Positions 27,765 through 34,756 of a stretch of 64,000 nucleotides of DNA are shown piece by piece; the stretch's first letter is position 1; every line of letters begins with the position of its first letter. The position numbers were made by a program, and so were the translations under genes. The DNA is from Microplitis mediator (taxonomy: Eukaryota; Arthropoda; Insecta; Hymenoptera; Braconidae), in NCBI RefSeq assembly GCF_029852145.1, contig NC_079978.1, positions 21,185,774 through 21,249,773 on the forward strand, written 5' to 3'. The notes beneath the pieces are model-generated. The model had not been told where the DNA came from. It worked only from the letters and a program-made list of their open reading frames with translations, and made no database searches.

Positions 27765-30700
27765 GTAGAATCGACGTAAAATGTATTTTCTGTTTTTATA
27801 TAATGCGCTGAGACCATCGTAGCACATTTTCGATCGATTTTCTTCGTTTCAATCCTTTTTATTTTCAATACTTCTATTATTAGCAATAACCTTAATGTCT
27901 TTACTTTATTAATAAATTACCAATTATTACGAAAAAAGCTACTTGCAATTGCTCTCCTGAGAACTTATATAACTTACAAATATTTATTAAGGCTTTAAAA
28001 TACATCTATTCTAATACCTGATGCGTTTATTTACTAAAAAAAATTGTAGCTAATCATTTTTTTTTATTTAATAAATTAATTAATATATAATATTGCATTT
28101 TTACTAATCAAATGATTAGATAAATTTAATTTTCAATTAAATAATAAATAAAATAAATAATTTCAATCAATTTAATATTATAAAAACAATAAACTTTCAT
28201 TTTACTGTTTTCTAAATCTATGTTTAATATAAATATTGAAACTAAACTTGAAATTTCAATTCAATACAAAGTCATTTGATTAAATGTTATTTTAAGCTGA
28301 TTGAAATTGAGCCTTCAGTGTTATTATTTATTATTTATTTAAATTATTGATATTCCTTAAAACCGTGAAACAGGCTACGCGTCTCAGGGCACACCGCCGA
28401 GCAGTCCTGCAGCTGTGTCCATATTTTCAAAAGTTATGGGTGCCGCTGCAGGAAATAAACAAATTCAGGGACCAGGAAACTCATTAGGAATTGCCGCAGT
28501 ACTCCTTCACGGAGCACAAGGTAATTTATCGGTTATTTCAACGAAAAAAAAAATATATTAATTTATTGGGTACTACTAATATTGAGTTCTTTTGATTGTT
28601 TTGCAAATTAACAATACGAAATTTTTAATGCTTGAAAATTGAAATTTTTTTTTATTTTTAATGCTAAAATATTATTGTTATAGATAATAATAATTAAAAA
28701 TTATAAATCAAACAAATTTGGAAACTTATTTCTACAATTTTATAATTTATTTATTTATTTATTTATTTATTTTTTCCATTAATTGATAAAAATGATTGTT
28801 TGCTATAGGATTAATTAAAAATTTTTTTAGAGCGTTATAATTAAGTGCGACAATTCGTTAGGAGTTAAGAGTATTTTAGGAGCTAGATGTACAAGTTTTA
28901 TAGGAAATTAACATTTGCTTTATATTGAACGTAAAATATTTATTTTAAATAAGGTAGAAAATGTTATATATATATTATTTTTAACTAAATTCTAAACTTA
29001 ACCGGCATTATATTGATCATCGATCAATCTGACGATGCTTCGAAATTAAGCTGATATCAATAAGGTAAAAAAAAGCTACTGAAATATTTTTCTTAACAAT
29101 ATTCTCATCGAAAGTCAGTATAAAATTGTTTTAGCATTGTTCGACATTCACTTTTAATAATCACACCAGGCATGTTATTCATTATATGTATATGAATATT
29201 ATTAATCACATACAATTCTATTTCACGACTTATTTATTATATTATTTTTAACTGCTTAATATTGTTTAATTTTTACCTAAATAATAATACAATTAAACTT
29301 TAGTTTTTTTTTTCTTTCATGTTGTTTATCTATTTTTTCTTGATAAAGTTGAATTAATTTAACAAATATCAATATTACTATGTAATTAAATTATTGTCGT
29401 AAAAAGTTAAAATAATCACTTAAAGTCTACAATAAATTATTTGAGTTACTCATTGCTATATAATTATAAAAAAAAATAAAAAAAAATTTATTATTTAAAA
29501 ATTTCGAGTAATAAAGTATATGCAAGTGCAAAAACAAAGTCACTCATTTAACATCATATTATATAATAATGAAATTAAGTTTCTCATACATTGAATAAAA
29601 AAAAACCATTGAGTAGTATATAATCTCTGAAATATACTTTAAATTAGAAATTAAATTTCTCGAGAGAATAATGTTAACATCTATTTTTTAATAATTCACA
29701 TAAATAAAGAATTAATAATTTTTAGTTTAAAGACAGTTTTTTGAATAATAAATATGCAATTTTTTACTAATAACCAGCTTCAATAAAGTAAATTTTTCAA
29801 TCAAGATTGTTTATCTTGTTAAAAATGTTTTTTTTTTTCACGCTTAGTATACAAGCTATTTACTATTTTTTTATTATCCTTTAATACGTAGATTGTTAAT
29901 GTTTATTTAGAAATAGAGCTGATAAACTAATCGAGAATAGACGGTAAGGTATAGTGACAAACAATAAATATACAAACTGTGTACGTAAATTTGTTATCAT
30001 GAAAATACAAGAAAGTAAAATTTTTAAAGATTAATTCACAATAATCCCAAGTGTACTCTGAGCATGACATAAGAAACAATTTAATGACAAATGTCTTACA
30101 ATAAATAATTTTTAGTAAATACATTACGCAATTAGGAAAGAAAATACGACTTTCTAACCCGTATGCGTAATTGCCTACAAAAGCCAATTACAAGGGTGGC
30201 AAACACATGGAATGGGACGTTTTACTTGTCTCCGTAGTGTGTATACTATTTTTAATCAGATCTGCATCTGAAAGTTTTAAATTGTTGCCTCTGTTTAGCG
30301 AAAATAAATGACGTATGTACTTATCTTTTTCTCTTATATGAGAACAAAGATAATAACAGTTAGCGCATGCTCTATTTTCCCCGCAAACAAAGGTACAAAA
30401 CTTTAAACTGTCAGGTGCAAATCTGATGAAAAATAATATAGACATCATGGAGAAAGTTAAGACGTCGCATTCCATATGTGTGTTGTCACCCTTGTATTTG
30501 ATTTGTGTAATCAGTATATTACACACGATGGTTGGAATTTCCTACTTTCTTCTCTTGGTGTATAATGTACTGATTTAATTCTCCATTAGAATCAAAAGCA
30601 AAATGTTTAAATTAATATAATGTAAGACATTTTTTTTCTAAAATCAGTTTTCGCAATGTTAGCTGATTTTCCTATGATATTCGGTATGTGGTTGTTTGCA

Positions 30701-33700
30701 TGATTAGCTGACAATGGAAATGGCAACAGTAATGGCAGTAGCAGTGGAGGAAGTACTAGTACAAACAGTCAAAATAGTCAAACGGGTATAATGTCATCAC
30801 TTCCATCAATAATGAGCGTCAACAGTCCCCCACGACAACGCAACTCATCAGCTACGGGTCTGTAATTTTCATATCACCATGCATTTTTTTTTTTAGAATT
30901 TCATTGTATAATTGTATCCCTGTTCTTACATAAAAATAACTTTGTAATTGCGTTCTACAAATATTTATAAATTTGCTTTTTCTTATTAACTAAACAAAGA
31001 TAAATTCCACTAAAAACTTATGTTTACTATTTTGTTGCACTAATAATTTAATTAATTAATTAATTTATTTATTTATTTATTTCTCATATTTTATTTCTGC
31101 ATAAATTTGCTATAATGCATTTCACTATTTTTATTAATCTCTTTGTATGTAACCAACACGCATGACTACGCTATACATCTCTTCTATTTTATTCTTCTTC
31201 TGCTTCTTCTACTGCTTCTAATTCTTCTACACTACTACTATTAACAATTTCTTGTTATCGTGACTAACACATGGGTCATGATTGTAATGTGGCACTACAT
31301 ACTTTATCAAGAATAGAAGATCCTATGGATAACAATCGTCGAGCAAGCAATGTTTCTAATGAGGTGGAAGACGGTAAGAAGGATGGTTTATCGGGTGGTG
31401 TCTTACCAAATACAAACAAACCACAACAACAACTACAACAACAACAACAACAACAACAAAATAATTTGTCTCGTAAAAAATGTAGCTTAATTTAAATTTA
31501 TTCACTCGAAGCATCGTCCGAATTATTATTATCGATGAAATAAATTTATTTTATTAATATAGGGAAAATTATTTAAAATAAGTATTTACTTTAGTATAAA
31601 ATGATAATGTTATTATTAATATTTATGAAAATTTATAAGTATTATACATTATAGTGAATTTTAGATTAAAAGATAAATGAAAATTAAATAAATGTGCCGA
31701 CAATTTATGAAAAAGAATAATTATGTATTATTAATAATCGTTATAAATCGATATTAAATTAAAAAGGTTATGGATTAATTACCCATTAAAATCTTTCGTT
31801 TAATAATCTTGGTAAAATAATGATTTAAATAAATTAAATTATTTATTTAGTAGCTTAAGTATAAATGCAGAAAGACAAATAAATAAATAAAATATTTATT
31901 GCCTCAAAAAAAGTGGGGAGACAATCATGACAAACTCCTGCTTATTATTAATTTTTTAAGTAACGTCATGGTCGAAAATAACAATTAAAAAAAAAAGTTA
32001 TTTTTAAATACATATGTGAATTATCAATTAAAAATTTACATTTAATAAAACAAAATTGTTTCATAAAATTCGACCATACGTATATTTAGATAAGTGCCAT
32101 CGCTTGTACACAATTAAAGAAAAAAAAAACATGATAATTAAAAACAAAGCAATAAAAAAAAGTAATGAGACTTAAAAATGTGTCTTTTAATGAGGAAGGT
32201 ATATGCTTGTAGAAATAAGAATCATGTGTCCCGTCAAGACCTGCAGCCAGCTCTCAACGAACTCGCAGTGCTCAGGTAACGCGCACTAATCGTAGATGAG
32301 AATTTTTATTCGAACCGTTTGTTGATTGTCGGCGTAATCCGAAATTTAATAAATAAAAAACAAAAAAATTGAGTTATTTTATTGAAAAAAAAAATAATTC
32401 TTTCGTAAAAAAATTTAATTGCAAGTATGTTTGGATGCAACTGTCGAGACATTTTTTAATCAGTCGGGCCCTGATTTAAAAATTTAGAAAATTAAAATTA
32501 TCGTCAAATCACTTGAATAAAAGTAGAAAATTTTCCAATGAATATATTGAGCTATAAATTTTTTATTTTATTTCTGACTTGGTCGACAAATCGATGAGGG
32601 GTTTGTATTATTACGCGTCTTACAAGCAATAAGTTTTATTTTTTATAGGTATAGTTAAAAAAAATTTAATAAAAAAAAAAAAAAAAAAATCGCGTTTTTA
32701 ACTAGATAATTATTTTTTTTATTTCAATTAGATATATATAAGCTATAGTATTAGATGTATAGTATAAGCTTATAATTAAATCACATCGCGACTTCACTTT
32801 CGTATATTTACACTATCTATAGGTTTAACTCACACGCGTCAATTGAATATATTTGGCACAATGATAATAATTATTATATAAATATAGTTGTTTTTTTTTT
32901 TTTTTAATTATTTTTATTAAATAACATAGTACTTGAGGTAATTAAGAATCACTATAATCATACAAAGCCCTGCTTTTATTAAAAGAAAAATAAAAATAAT
33001 AAAATATTAATAATAAATAATTATTATTCTCACTATAATTGATTAATAAAAATAAAAAAATAAAAACGAAATCGACGAAAACTCGTAATGGCGTGGATAG
33101 GACGTAGGTATTAAAGATTCATGCATGTGGCTGTTGTGCTGTGCAATTTACCGAAAAGAGTTTAGAATTTGAAAAGCACATGTTGTTGTTATTGACTGTA
33201 AAATATTGACGATTGCAGCTCGCCGGCAGGAGATTATCAAGATGACTGAGCAGCTCATAGAAAGTATTAACACCGGTGACTTCGAGGGTTACACGTAAGT
33301 CCATCAAGACTTAACATCAGTAACAACGTTGATTAAATATTTTTAATTATAATAATAATTATATAAATAAAAAATATTTTTATGCCAACAATTTGTATAG
33401 GAAAATCTGTGATCCACATCTAACTGCATTTGAACCAGAGGCTTTAGGTAATTTAGTCGAAGGAATGGACTTTCACAAATTTTACTTTGATAATGGTAAT
33501 TATGCCTAGTTTGCGTCACTATTTAGTTAAAAAAATTTATTCTGCACTAATATTGTTTTGTTTATTATTTACTTATTTATTTTTTTCAATCCTTTTATTA
33601 TATTTTATTAAACTCAAGCTTTATAAAATATTATTATAATCATTATTATTTATTTTTTAAAAATAAATTTTCGGTTTTTTAAACATTTTATTGCTTCTTT

Positions 33701-34756
33701 TTTTAAAAAATTAACATTATAAATTATTCAGTTGTTATTATTGTAAATTATTGAATACATTAAAAAAATAATAATTTTTGGCTATATGTTAATAAAAGTT
33801 TAAATAAGGGGGTTTTCAACTCTTATGTATTCATATATATCTGTAACTATCGTGTAACATTAAAATTTAATACTCAAGCAGTCCTGGGGAAGAATTCTAG
33901 TTGCAAGGCCGTCAATACGACAATTCTCAATCCTCATGTGCATTTACTTGGTGAAGATGCTGCTTGTATTGCCTATGTCAGACTTACTCAATTTGTAGAC
34001 AAGTAAGTTGTATACTTATATTTATCTTTTTATATGTGTATGTGCGAATAGTGTTTCAATTAAATATTGCTATTTCATTCAAAATTCAAATTTAATAATT
34101 TTTTAAATTAATATTATATGTTAGTTTTCGAATTGTTTTTAAATTTTCACATTATGCCATTGTAATTCGAATATTCGGTTTTAACTTAAAACATGAACAT
34201 TTTTATTTTCTTGTGTTAAATTATAATAGTATATTAGACACGAAGGAAGAAAAGCAGCAAACACGGAGATTGGGATATCCTACTTAATTACCTCCGTAGT
34301 TTGTATGTATAATACGTTAATTTTTATTATCATTTGGTCTGATGAAAAATTGTATACATACTACAAAGGAAGGTCTTGGACGTTACAATCCGTGTGTTTG
34401 CAAGCAATTACACATGCGGATTAAAATGCCCTTATTTTTTCCCTTGGTGTGTAATATAATACTATTACGAATAATTTTAATTTTTAAAATAATTAGCAAA
34501 ATTATAAATATTTCAAAATAATTAATTCGAAAATTAAATTTTGATTAGACAGAAATAATCACAGAAATTTACACATATTTTTTAATTTATCGTTACAAAT
34601 TATAAAAAAATTATGAATTTTAGACAAGGTGTAGCGCATACCCAGCAAAGTGAAGAGAGTCGTGTGTGGCAGAAAAAGGATAACAAATGGCAGAATGTGC
34701 ACTTTCATCGAAGTGCAGTGACTGGGCCATCGCCTTTCTCTTGCAATCATAAATAA
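2314..34756 (+). CDS. CaMKII: Calcium/calmodulin-dependent protein kinase II, 5'-incomplete multi-exon gene
   Basis: Serine/threonine kinase that decodes calcium/calmodulin signals, autophosphorylates and forms a dodecamer-type holoenzyme; in insects it works mainly in neurons and muscle. Joined exons give, in order: kinase N-lobe fragment, catalytic loop HRDLK (HRD at 10217-10225), DFG (10415-10423), TPGYLSPE activation segment, autoinhibitory segment with the RQET autophosphorylation threonine (ACT, 11163-11165), calmodulin-binding helix, variable linker, and hub domain ending at TAA 34754-34756. The match to the Drosophila protein is near-complete from memory of the family. The start codon, Gly-loop and VAIK-type lysine are not in the window, so the 5' exons lie upstream. 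All introns but one are GT-AG. The span given includes introns and optional exons; individual exons are listed separately. Confidence 0.96.
3383..3632. mobile_element. Fold-back MITE-like element, family 1 (CTACACAGAAAAAAAG termini)
   Basis: About 250 bp that is palindromic over most of its length: it opens with CTACACAGAAAAAAAG and closes with CTTTTTTTCTGTGTAG. Inside are repeated TTCTTGG/CCAAGAA blocks in both orientations. No coding capacity. A related, degraded copy lies at about 39510-39660. Confidence 0.75.
4835..4998. mobile_element. MITE-like inverted-repeat element, family 2 (CTCT termini, TA flanks)
   Basis: Imperfect inverted repeat with 5' CTCTGTAAAAA and 3' TTTAAGAGAG ends, each flanked by TA, as expected for Tc1/mariner-type insertions. 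The interior is made of short TAGTGAAAAT / ATTCACTA blocks. A second member sits at 7874-8002. Confidence 0.6.
7874..8002. mobile_element. MITE-like inverted-repeat element, family 2
   Basis: 5' CTCTCTAATAATGAATTTG and 3' end whose reverse complement reads CTCTCTAAAAATAAATTAG. The interior shares the GTGAATAGTCACTA-type blocks with the element at 4835. No coding capacity. Confidence 0.55.
9056..9110 (+). CDS. CaMKII: CaMKII exon: kinase beta4-beta5/hinge
   Basis: 55 bp after ...attacag and before gtaagt. Phase 1 in, phase 2 out. It encodes (V)RLHESIQEEHCHYLVFD(L), the strand pair that leads into the hinge; LVFDL is the hinge itself. The fly protein reads RLHDSIQEENYHYLVFDL. Confidence 0.95.
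9142..9331. mobile_element. Small piggyBac-like MITE (TTAA flanks, CCC termini)
   Basis: TTAACCCCTCAAGTAC at the left end is matched by GTACGTGACGGGTTAA at the right, giving imperfect inverted ends starting CCC inside TTAA duplications, the hallmark of piggyBac-type insertion. The interior has two GTCAGTAGA-type direct repeats and is richer in GC than the intron around it. Non-coding. It lies just after the 9056-9110 exon. Confidence 0.55.
10093..10231 (+). CDS. CaMKII: CaMKII exon: kinase C-lobe start and catalytic loop
   Basis: 139 bp between ...ttttcag and gtagat. Phase 2 in, phase 0 out. It encodes LVTGGELFEDIVAREFYSEA then DASHCIQQILESVHHCHHNG and IVHRDLK. The catalytic HRD lies at 10217-10225, with the following lysine at the exon end. 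The exon is one residue block of 46 codons plus the base that completes Leu. Confidence 0.97.
10361..10463 (+). CDS. CaMKII: CaMKII exon: DFG segment
   Basis: 103 bp after ...caacaatag and before gtatgt. It encodes PENLLLASKAKGAAVKLADF then GLAIELQGDAQAWY and the first base of Gly. The metal-binding DFG lies at 10415-10423. The fly has EVQGDHQAWF at the position that reads ELQGDAQAWY here. The preceding intron ends in a CAA-rich tract rather than pyrimidines. Confidence 0.97.
10618..10796 (+). CDS. CaMKII: CaMKII exon: activation segment to alphaG, with GC donor
   Basis: 179 bp. It encodes GFAGTPGYLSPEVLKKEPYG then [20 protein letters not shown] and PFWDEDQHRLYGQIKAGAYD. TPGYLSPE is the activation-loop/P+1 segment and DIWACGV the alphaF core. 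The coding ends at GAT (10796) and is followed by GCAAGT, so the intron 10797-10890 is a GC-AG intron; the next exon continues YPSPEWDTV exactly as in the fly protein. Confidence 0.96.
10891..11013 (+). CDS. CaMKII: CaMKII exon: kinase C-lobe end
   Basis: 123 bp, phase 0 at both ends, after ...ttttgtag and before gtacgt. It encodes YPSPEWDTVTPEARNLINQM then LTVNPTRRITASEALRHPWI and C, the alphaG-alphaI helices closing the catalytic domain. The fly protein has KRITAAEALKHPWIC. Confidence 0.97.
11124..11207 (+). CDS. CaMKII: CaMKII exon: autoinhibitory segment
   Basis: 84 bp, phase 0 both ends. It encodes QRERVASVVHRQETVDCLKK then FNARRKLK. RQET carries the autophosphorylation threonine (Thr286/287 equivalent, ACT at 11163-11165) that gives calcium-independent activity, and FNARRKLK begins the calmodulin-binding helix. 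Identical to the fly sequence over this stretch as far as I recall it. Confidence 0.97.
11208..12690 (+). other. CaMKII intron, 1.5 kb, no gene seen
   Basis: AT-rich intron starting gtaagt and ending ...gttaacag. It contains a cysteine-rich 68-codon open frame at 11948-12154 that has no splice or promoter support. Nothing else recognisable. Confidence 0.7.
12691..12751 (+). CDS. CaMKII: CaMKII exon: calmodulin-binding helix end, with two 5' splice sites
   Basis: After ...gttaacag the exon encodes GAILTTMIATRNFS, the rest of the calmodulin-binding segment, including the two inhibitory threonines (codons at 12703-12708). Two good donors follow in the same phase: gtaagt at 12734 (exon end 12733) and gtgagt at 12752 (exon end 12751). 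The long form adds six residues, SKYDAQ. Both end in phase 1, so both can join the downstream linker exons. With the short form the next exon gives NFSTRSIITKKG, as in the fly NFSSRSMITKKG. Confidence 0.93.
12752..17578 (+). other. CaMKII intron, 4.8 kb
   Basis: AT-rich intron. Its first 44 bases (to the stop at 12793-12795) are unusually GC-rich and open in frame with the exon before. A small GC-richer patch lies at about 13180-13235. A long A run sits at 14641-14660. A short inverted repeat with ATCCCAAGTAA / TTACTTGGGAT ends lies at 17219-17305. No supported exon. Confidence 0.65.
17579..17668 (+). CDS. CaMKII: CaMKII linker exon 1 (RSIITKKGDGSQVKE)
   Basis: 90 bp after ...gtactccag and before gtatga, phase 1 at both ends. 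It encodes RSIITKKGDGSQVKESTDSS then TTIEDDDVK. It corresponds to the common linker of the fly protein (RSMITKKGEGSQVKESTDSSSTTLEDDDIK), upstream of the hub. Probably included in most isoforms. Confidence 0.95.
19115..19302. mobile_element. Fold-back MITE-like element, family 3 (ACTGATAGAAG termini)
   Basis: About 188 bp with ends ACTGATAGAAGGATTTCTTA and TAAGAAATTCTTCTATCAGT. The interior is built from TTTCTTA/TAAGAAA blocks repeated in both directions, including a direct repeat of an ACTATTAAAGAAATGGTTTC unit. TATG-like bases flank both ends. Non-coding. Confidence 0.7.
20066..20559. mobile_element. Large fold-back element with about 230-bp arms
   Basis: Nearly the whole 494 bp is an inverted repeat. 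The left arm, about 20066-20294, starts CCGGGTCAAAAAATAACTTG; the right arm, about 20331-20559, ends CAAGTTATTTTTTTGACCCGG. The loop is about 36 bp. Arms are dominated by GACTT/AAGTC words. No coding capacity. It would form a long hairpin in pre-mRNA of the CaMKII intron. Confidence 0.85.
21333..21541. mobile_element. MITE-like element (CACTCTAAAAC termini)
   Basis: Left end ACACTCTAAAACTAAGTGTG mirrors the right end CACTTGGTTTTAGAGTGC. Internal blocks such as GACCATAAGCAAA / TTTGCTTATGGC are also mirrored, so the element folds back on itself over about 208 bp. Flanks are ATGAATT and ATGATTT. Non-coding. Confidence 0.7.
22457..22564. mobile_element. Short palindromic element, family 4
   Basis: ATATTGTGTG ... 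GATTTCAGAC on the left is mirrored by GTCTGAAATC ... CACACAATAT on the right, around a short core GTTGGCTGACATCACCC. A partial relative with the same GAATGAAAC/GATTTCAGAC words, in the opposite sense, lies around 20625-20690. Higher GC than its surroundings. Confidence 0.6.
22564..23043. mobile_element. Inverted-repeat element, about 80-bp arms
   Basis: The left arm (about 22564-22645) begins TTTTTCATGAATACCTGCAT and the right arm (about 22963-23043) is its imperfect reverse complement, both containing TAATTTCAAGCCGATG at the inner end. The 300-bp interior holds a second hairpin with GGCAGAAACA / TGTTTCTGCC arms at about 22860-22915. No protein-coding evidence. It abuts the palindrome at 22457. 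Confidence 0.65.
24105..24347. mobile_element. Fold-back MITE, 34-bp terminal inverted repeats
   Basis: Ends TTATCATTAATGCAATATAA and TTATATTGCATTAATGATAA are inverted copies, extending through GTGCTATCTTAG / CTAAGATAGTAC. Inner blocks GCGTTAAACGAT / ATCGTTTAACCC and AACTGTT / AACAGTT are mirrored too, so about 243 bp fold into one hairpin. GC content is higher than in the intron around it, which suggests recent arrival. Confidence 0.8.
25141..25197 (+). CDS. CaMKII: CaMKII linker cassette exon 2 (EDKKGGVDRSST)
   Basis: 57 bp after ...gttgtacag and before gtaacc, phase 1 at both ends. With the preceding G it encodes EDKKGGVDRSSTVIAKEPE. The fly gene has an optional linker segment EDKKGTVDRSTTVVSKEPE, so this is a conserved cassette exon. 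An adjacent (TA)n tract lies at about 25322-25343 in the next intron. Confidence 0.93.
25198..28373 (+). other. CaMKII intron, 3.2 kb
   Basis: AT-rich intron. It contains a TA dinucleotide repeat at 25322-25343, a second at 27733-27762, a (GCTAGA)3-type tract followed by GAGAGA near 26504-26530, and the candidate internal first exon at 26880-26931. A GC-richer stretch lies around 26600-26680. Confidence 0.65.
26880..26931 (+). CDS. Candidate internal first exon or small cassette exon of CaMKII
   Basis: ATG at 26880 opens MSIMTSSTPGTSKQSDN and runs into gtgagt at 26932 in phase 1, the phase of every linker exon acceptor downstream. As a first exon it could make a protein with linker and hub but no kinase domain. 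Alternatively the AG at 26906-26907 would make a 24-bp in-frame cassette (GTSKQSDN, 26908-26931). Upstream lie GAGAG repeats and a GC-richer stretch that could be a promoter. There is no conserved homologue I can recall; coding status is inferred from phase, a strong donor and Ser/Thr-rich composition. Confidence 0.4.
28374..28520 (+). CDS. CaMKII: CaMKII linker cassette exon 3 (GYASQGTPPSSPAAV)
   Basis: 147 bp after ...gtgaaacag and before gtaatt, phase 1 both ends, fully open, and much richer in GC than the intron. It encodes GYASQGTPPSSPAAVSIFSK then VMGAAAGNKQIQGPGNSLGI and AAVLLHGAQ. The TPPSSP block is a possible proline-directed phosphorylation or SH3-type ligand site (inference). I do not recall this segment in the fly protein; it may be specific to the insect lineage. 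Confidence 0.85.
28521..30707 (+). other. CaMKII intron, 2.2 kb
   Basis: AT-rich intron with a (TTTA)n tract at about 28744-28772 and, at its 3' end, the nested inverted-repeat cluster at 30119-30570. No exon seen. Confidence 0.65.
30119..30570. mobile_element. Nested MITE cluster, family 5
   Basis: An element with ends TACAAGGGTGGCAAACACAT (from 30189) and ATGTGTGTTGTCACCCTTGTA (to 30496) sits next to sequence (CGTATGCGTAATTGCCTACA, and TTCTCTTGGTGTATAAT near 30555) that resembles parts of the element at 34232-34456. Both share GCAAACAC..GGGA and CTCCGTAGT..GTGTATA words. The open frames on the minus strand here belong to this repeat and carry no recognisable domain. Confidence 0.6.
30708..30857 (+). 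CDS. CaMKII: CaMKII linker cassette exon 4 (Asn/Gly/Ser-rich)
   Basis: 150 bp after ...gcatgattag. With the preceding G it encodes ADNGNGNSNGSSSGGSTSTN then SQNSQTGIMSSLPSIMSVNS and PPRQRNSSAT. Phase 1 at both ends if spliced at G|gtctgt. That donor is weak; if not used, the frame reads GL and stops at TAA (30862-30864), which would end a kinase without hub. Low-complexity Ser/Asn/Gly composition fits a flexible linker; RQRNSS is a possible basophilic kinase site. Not recalled from the fly protein. Confidence 0.78.
31317..31373 (+). CDS. CaMKII: CaMKII linker cassette exon 5 (DPMDNNRRASNVS)
   Basis: 57 bp after a long pyrimidine tract (TTCTTCTGCTTCTTC region, 31190-31260) and ...caagaatag; donor gtaaga. 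Phase 1 both ends. With the preceding G it encodes EDPMDNNRRASNVSNEVED. RRAS is a classic PKA/basophilic kinase site. Reading on through the donor stays open to 31495 (see the separate entry). Confidence 0.75.
31374..31495 (+). CDS. Possible readthrough C-terminal tail of linker exon 5 (polyQ, CaaX-like end)
   Basis: If the donor at 31374 is skipped, the frame continues GKKDGLSGGVLPNTNKPQQQ, a glutamine run, then NNLSRKKCSLI and TAA at 31493-31495. The last four residues CSLI after two lysines resemble a CaaX prenylation box. This would give a CaMKII product lacking the hub but potentially lipid-anchored. The open frame and end are seen; use of this ending and prenylation are inference. Confidence 0.35.
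32213..32275 (+). CDS. CaMKII: CaMKII linker cassette exon 6 (EIRIMCPVKTCSQL)
   Basis: 63 bp after ...atgcttgtag and before gtaacg, phase 1 both ends. With the preceding G it encodes EIRIMCPVKTCSQLSTNSQC then S. The fly has an optional segment DIRILCPAKTYQQNIGNSQCSS just before the hub, so this is its counterpart, with an extra cysteine. Confidence 0.92.
33219..33294 (+). CDS. CaMKII: CaMKII exon: hub domain start
   Basis: 76 bp after ...acgattgcag and before gtaagt. Phase 1 in, phase 2 out. With the preceding G it encodes ARRQEIIKMTEQLIESINTG then DFEGY, the first helix of the association domain that builds the multimeric hub. This is the common acceptor for all linker combinations. Confidence 0.97.
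33401..33495 (+). CDS. CaMKII: CaMKII exon: hub domain, second part
   Basis: 95 bp between ...ttgtatag and gtaatt. Completes Thr, then encodes KICDPHLTAFEPEALGNLVE and GMDFHKFYFDN. Phase 2 in, phase 1 out. Near-identical to fly (EGIDFHKFYFEN). Confidence 0.97.
33496..33881 (+). other. CaMKII intron within the hub region
   Basis: 386-bp AT-rich intron, gtaatt ... caagcag. Nothing else recognisable. Confidence 0.8.
33882..34002 (+). CDS. CaMKII: CaMKII exon: hub domain, third part
   Basis: 121 bp after ...ctcaagcag and before gtaagt. It encodes VLGKNSSCKAVNTTILNPHV then HLLGEDAACIAYVRLTQFVD. Phase 1 in, phase 2 out. The fly protein reads VLGKNCKAINTTILNPHVHLLGEEAACIAYVRLTQYID over this region, so this copy has two extra residues near NSSCK. 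Confidence 0.96.
34232..34456. mobile_element. MITE-like element in last CaMKII intron, family 5
   Basis: Left end TATTAGACACGAAGGAAGAA is an imperfect inverted copy of the right end, whose reverse complement reads TATTACACACCAAGGGAAAA. Internal GCAAACACGGA / TCCGTGTGTTTGC blocks are mirrored. It shares words with the cluster at 30119-30570. Lies fully inside the intron 34003-34623. Confidence 0.65.
34624..34756 (+). CDS. CaMKII: CaMKII last coding exon: hub domain end and stop
   Basis: After ...gaattttag it completes Lys and encodes QGVAHTQQSEESRVWQKKDN then KWQNVHFHRSAVTGPSPFSC, NHK and TAA at 34754-34756. VWQKKDNKWQNVHFHRS is the conserved final strand of the hub. The tail VTGPSPFSCNHK differs from the Drosophila end (which finishes in FIPQK). 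Phase 2 in. Confidence 0.96.

Noticed and set aside
28374..28520. Idea that the GYASQGTPPSSP exon belongs to a different nested gene
   Set aside because: Its phase 1-1 boundaries, strand and place between known CaMKII linker cassettes fit CaMKII without further assumptions.
29927..30526. Two adjoining minus-strand frames of 86 and 112 codons
   Set aside because: They coincide with the nested inverted-repeat cluster and show no recognisable protein domain.
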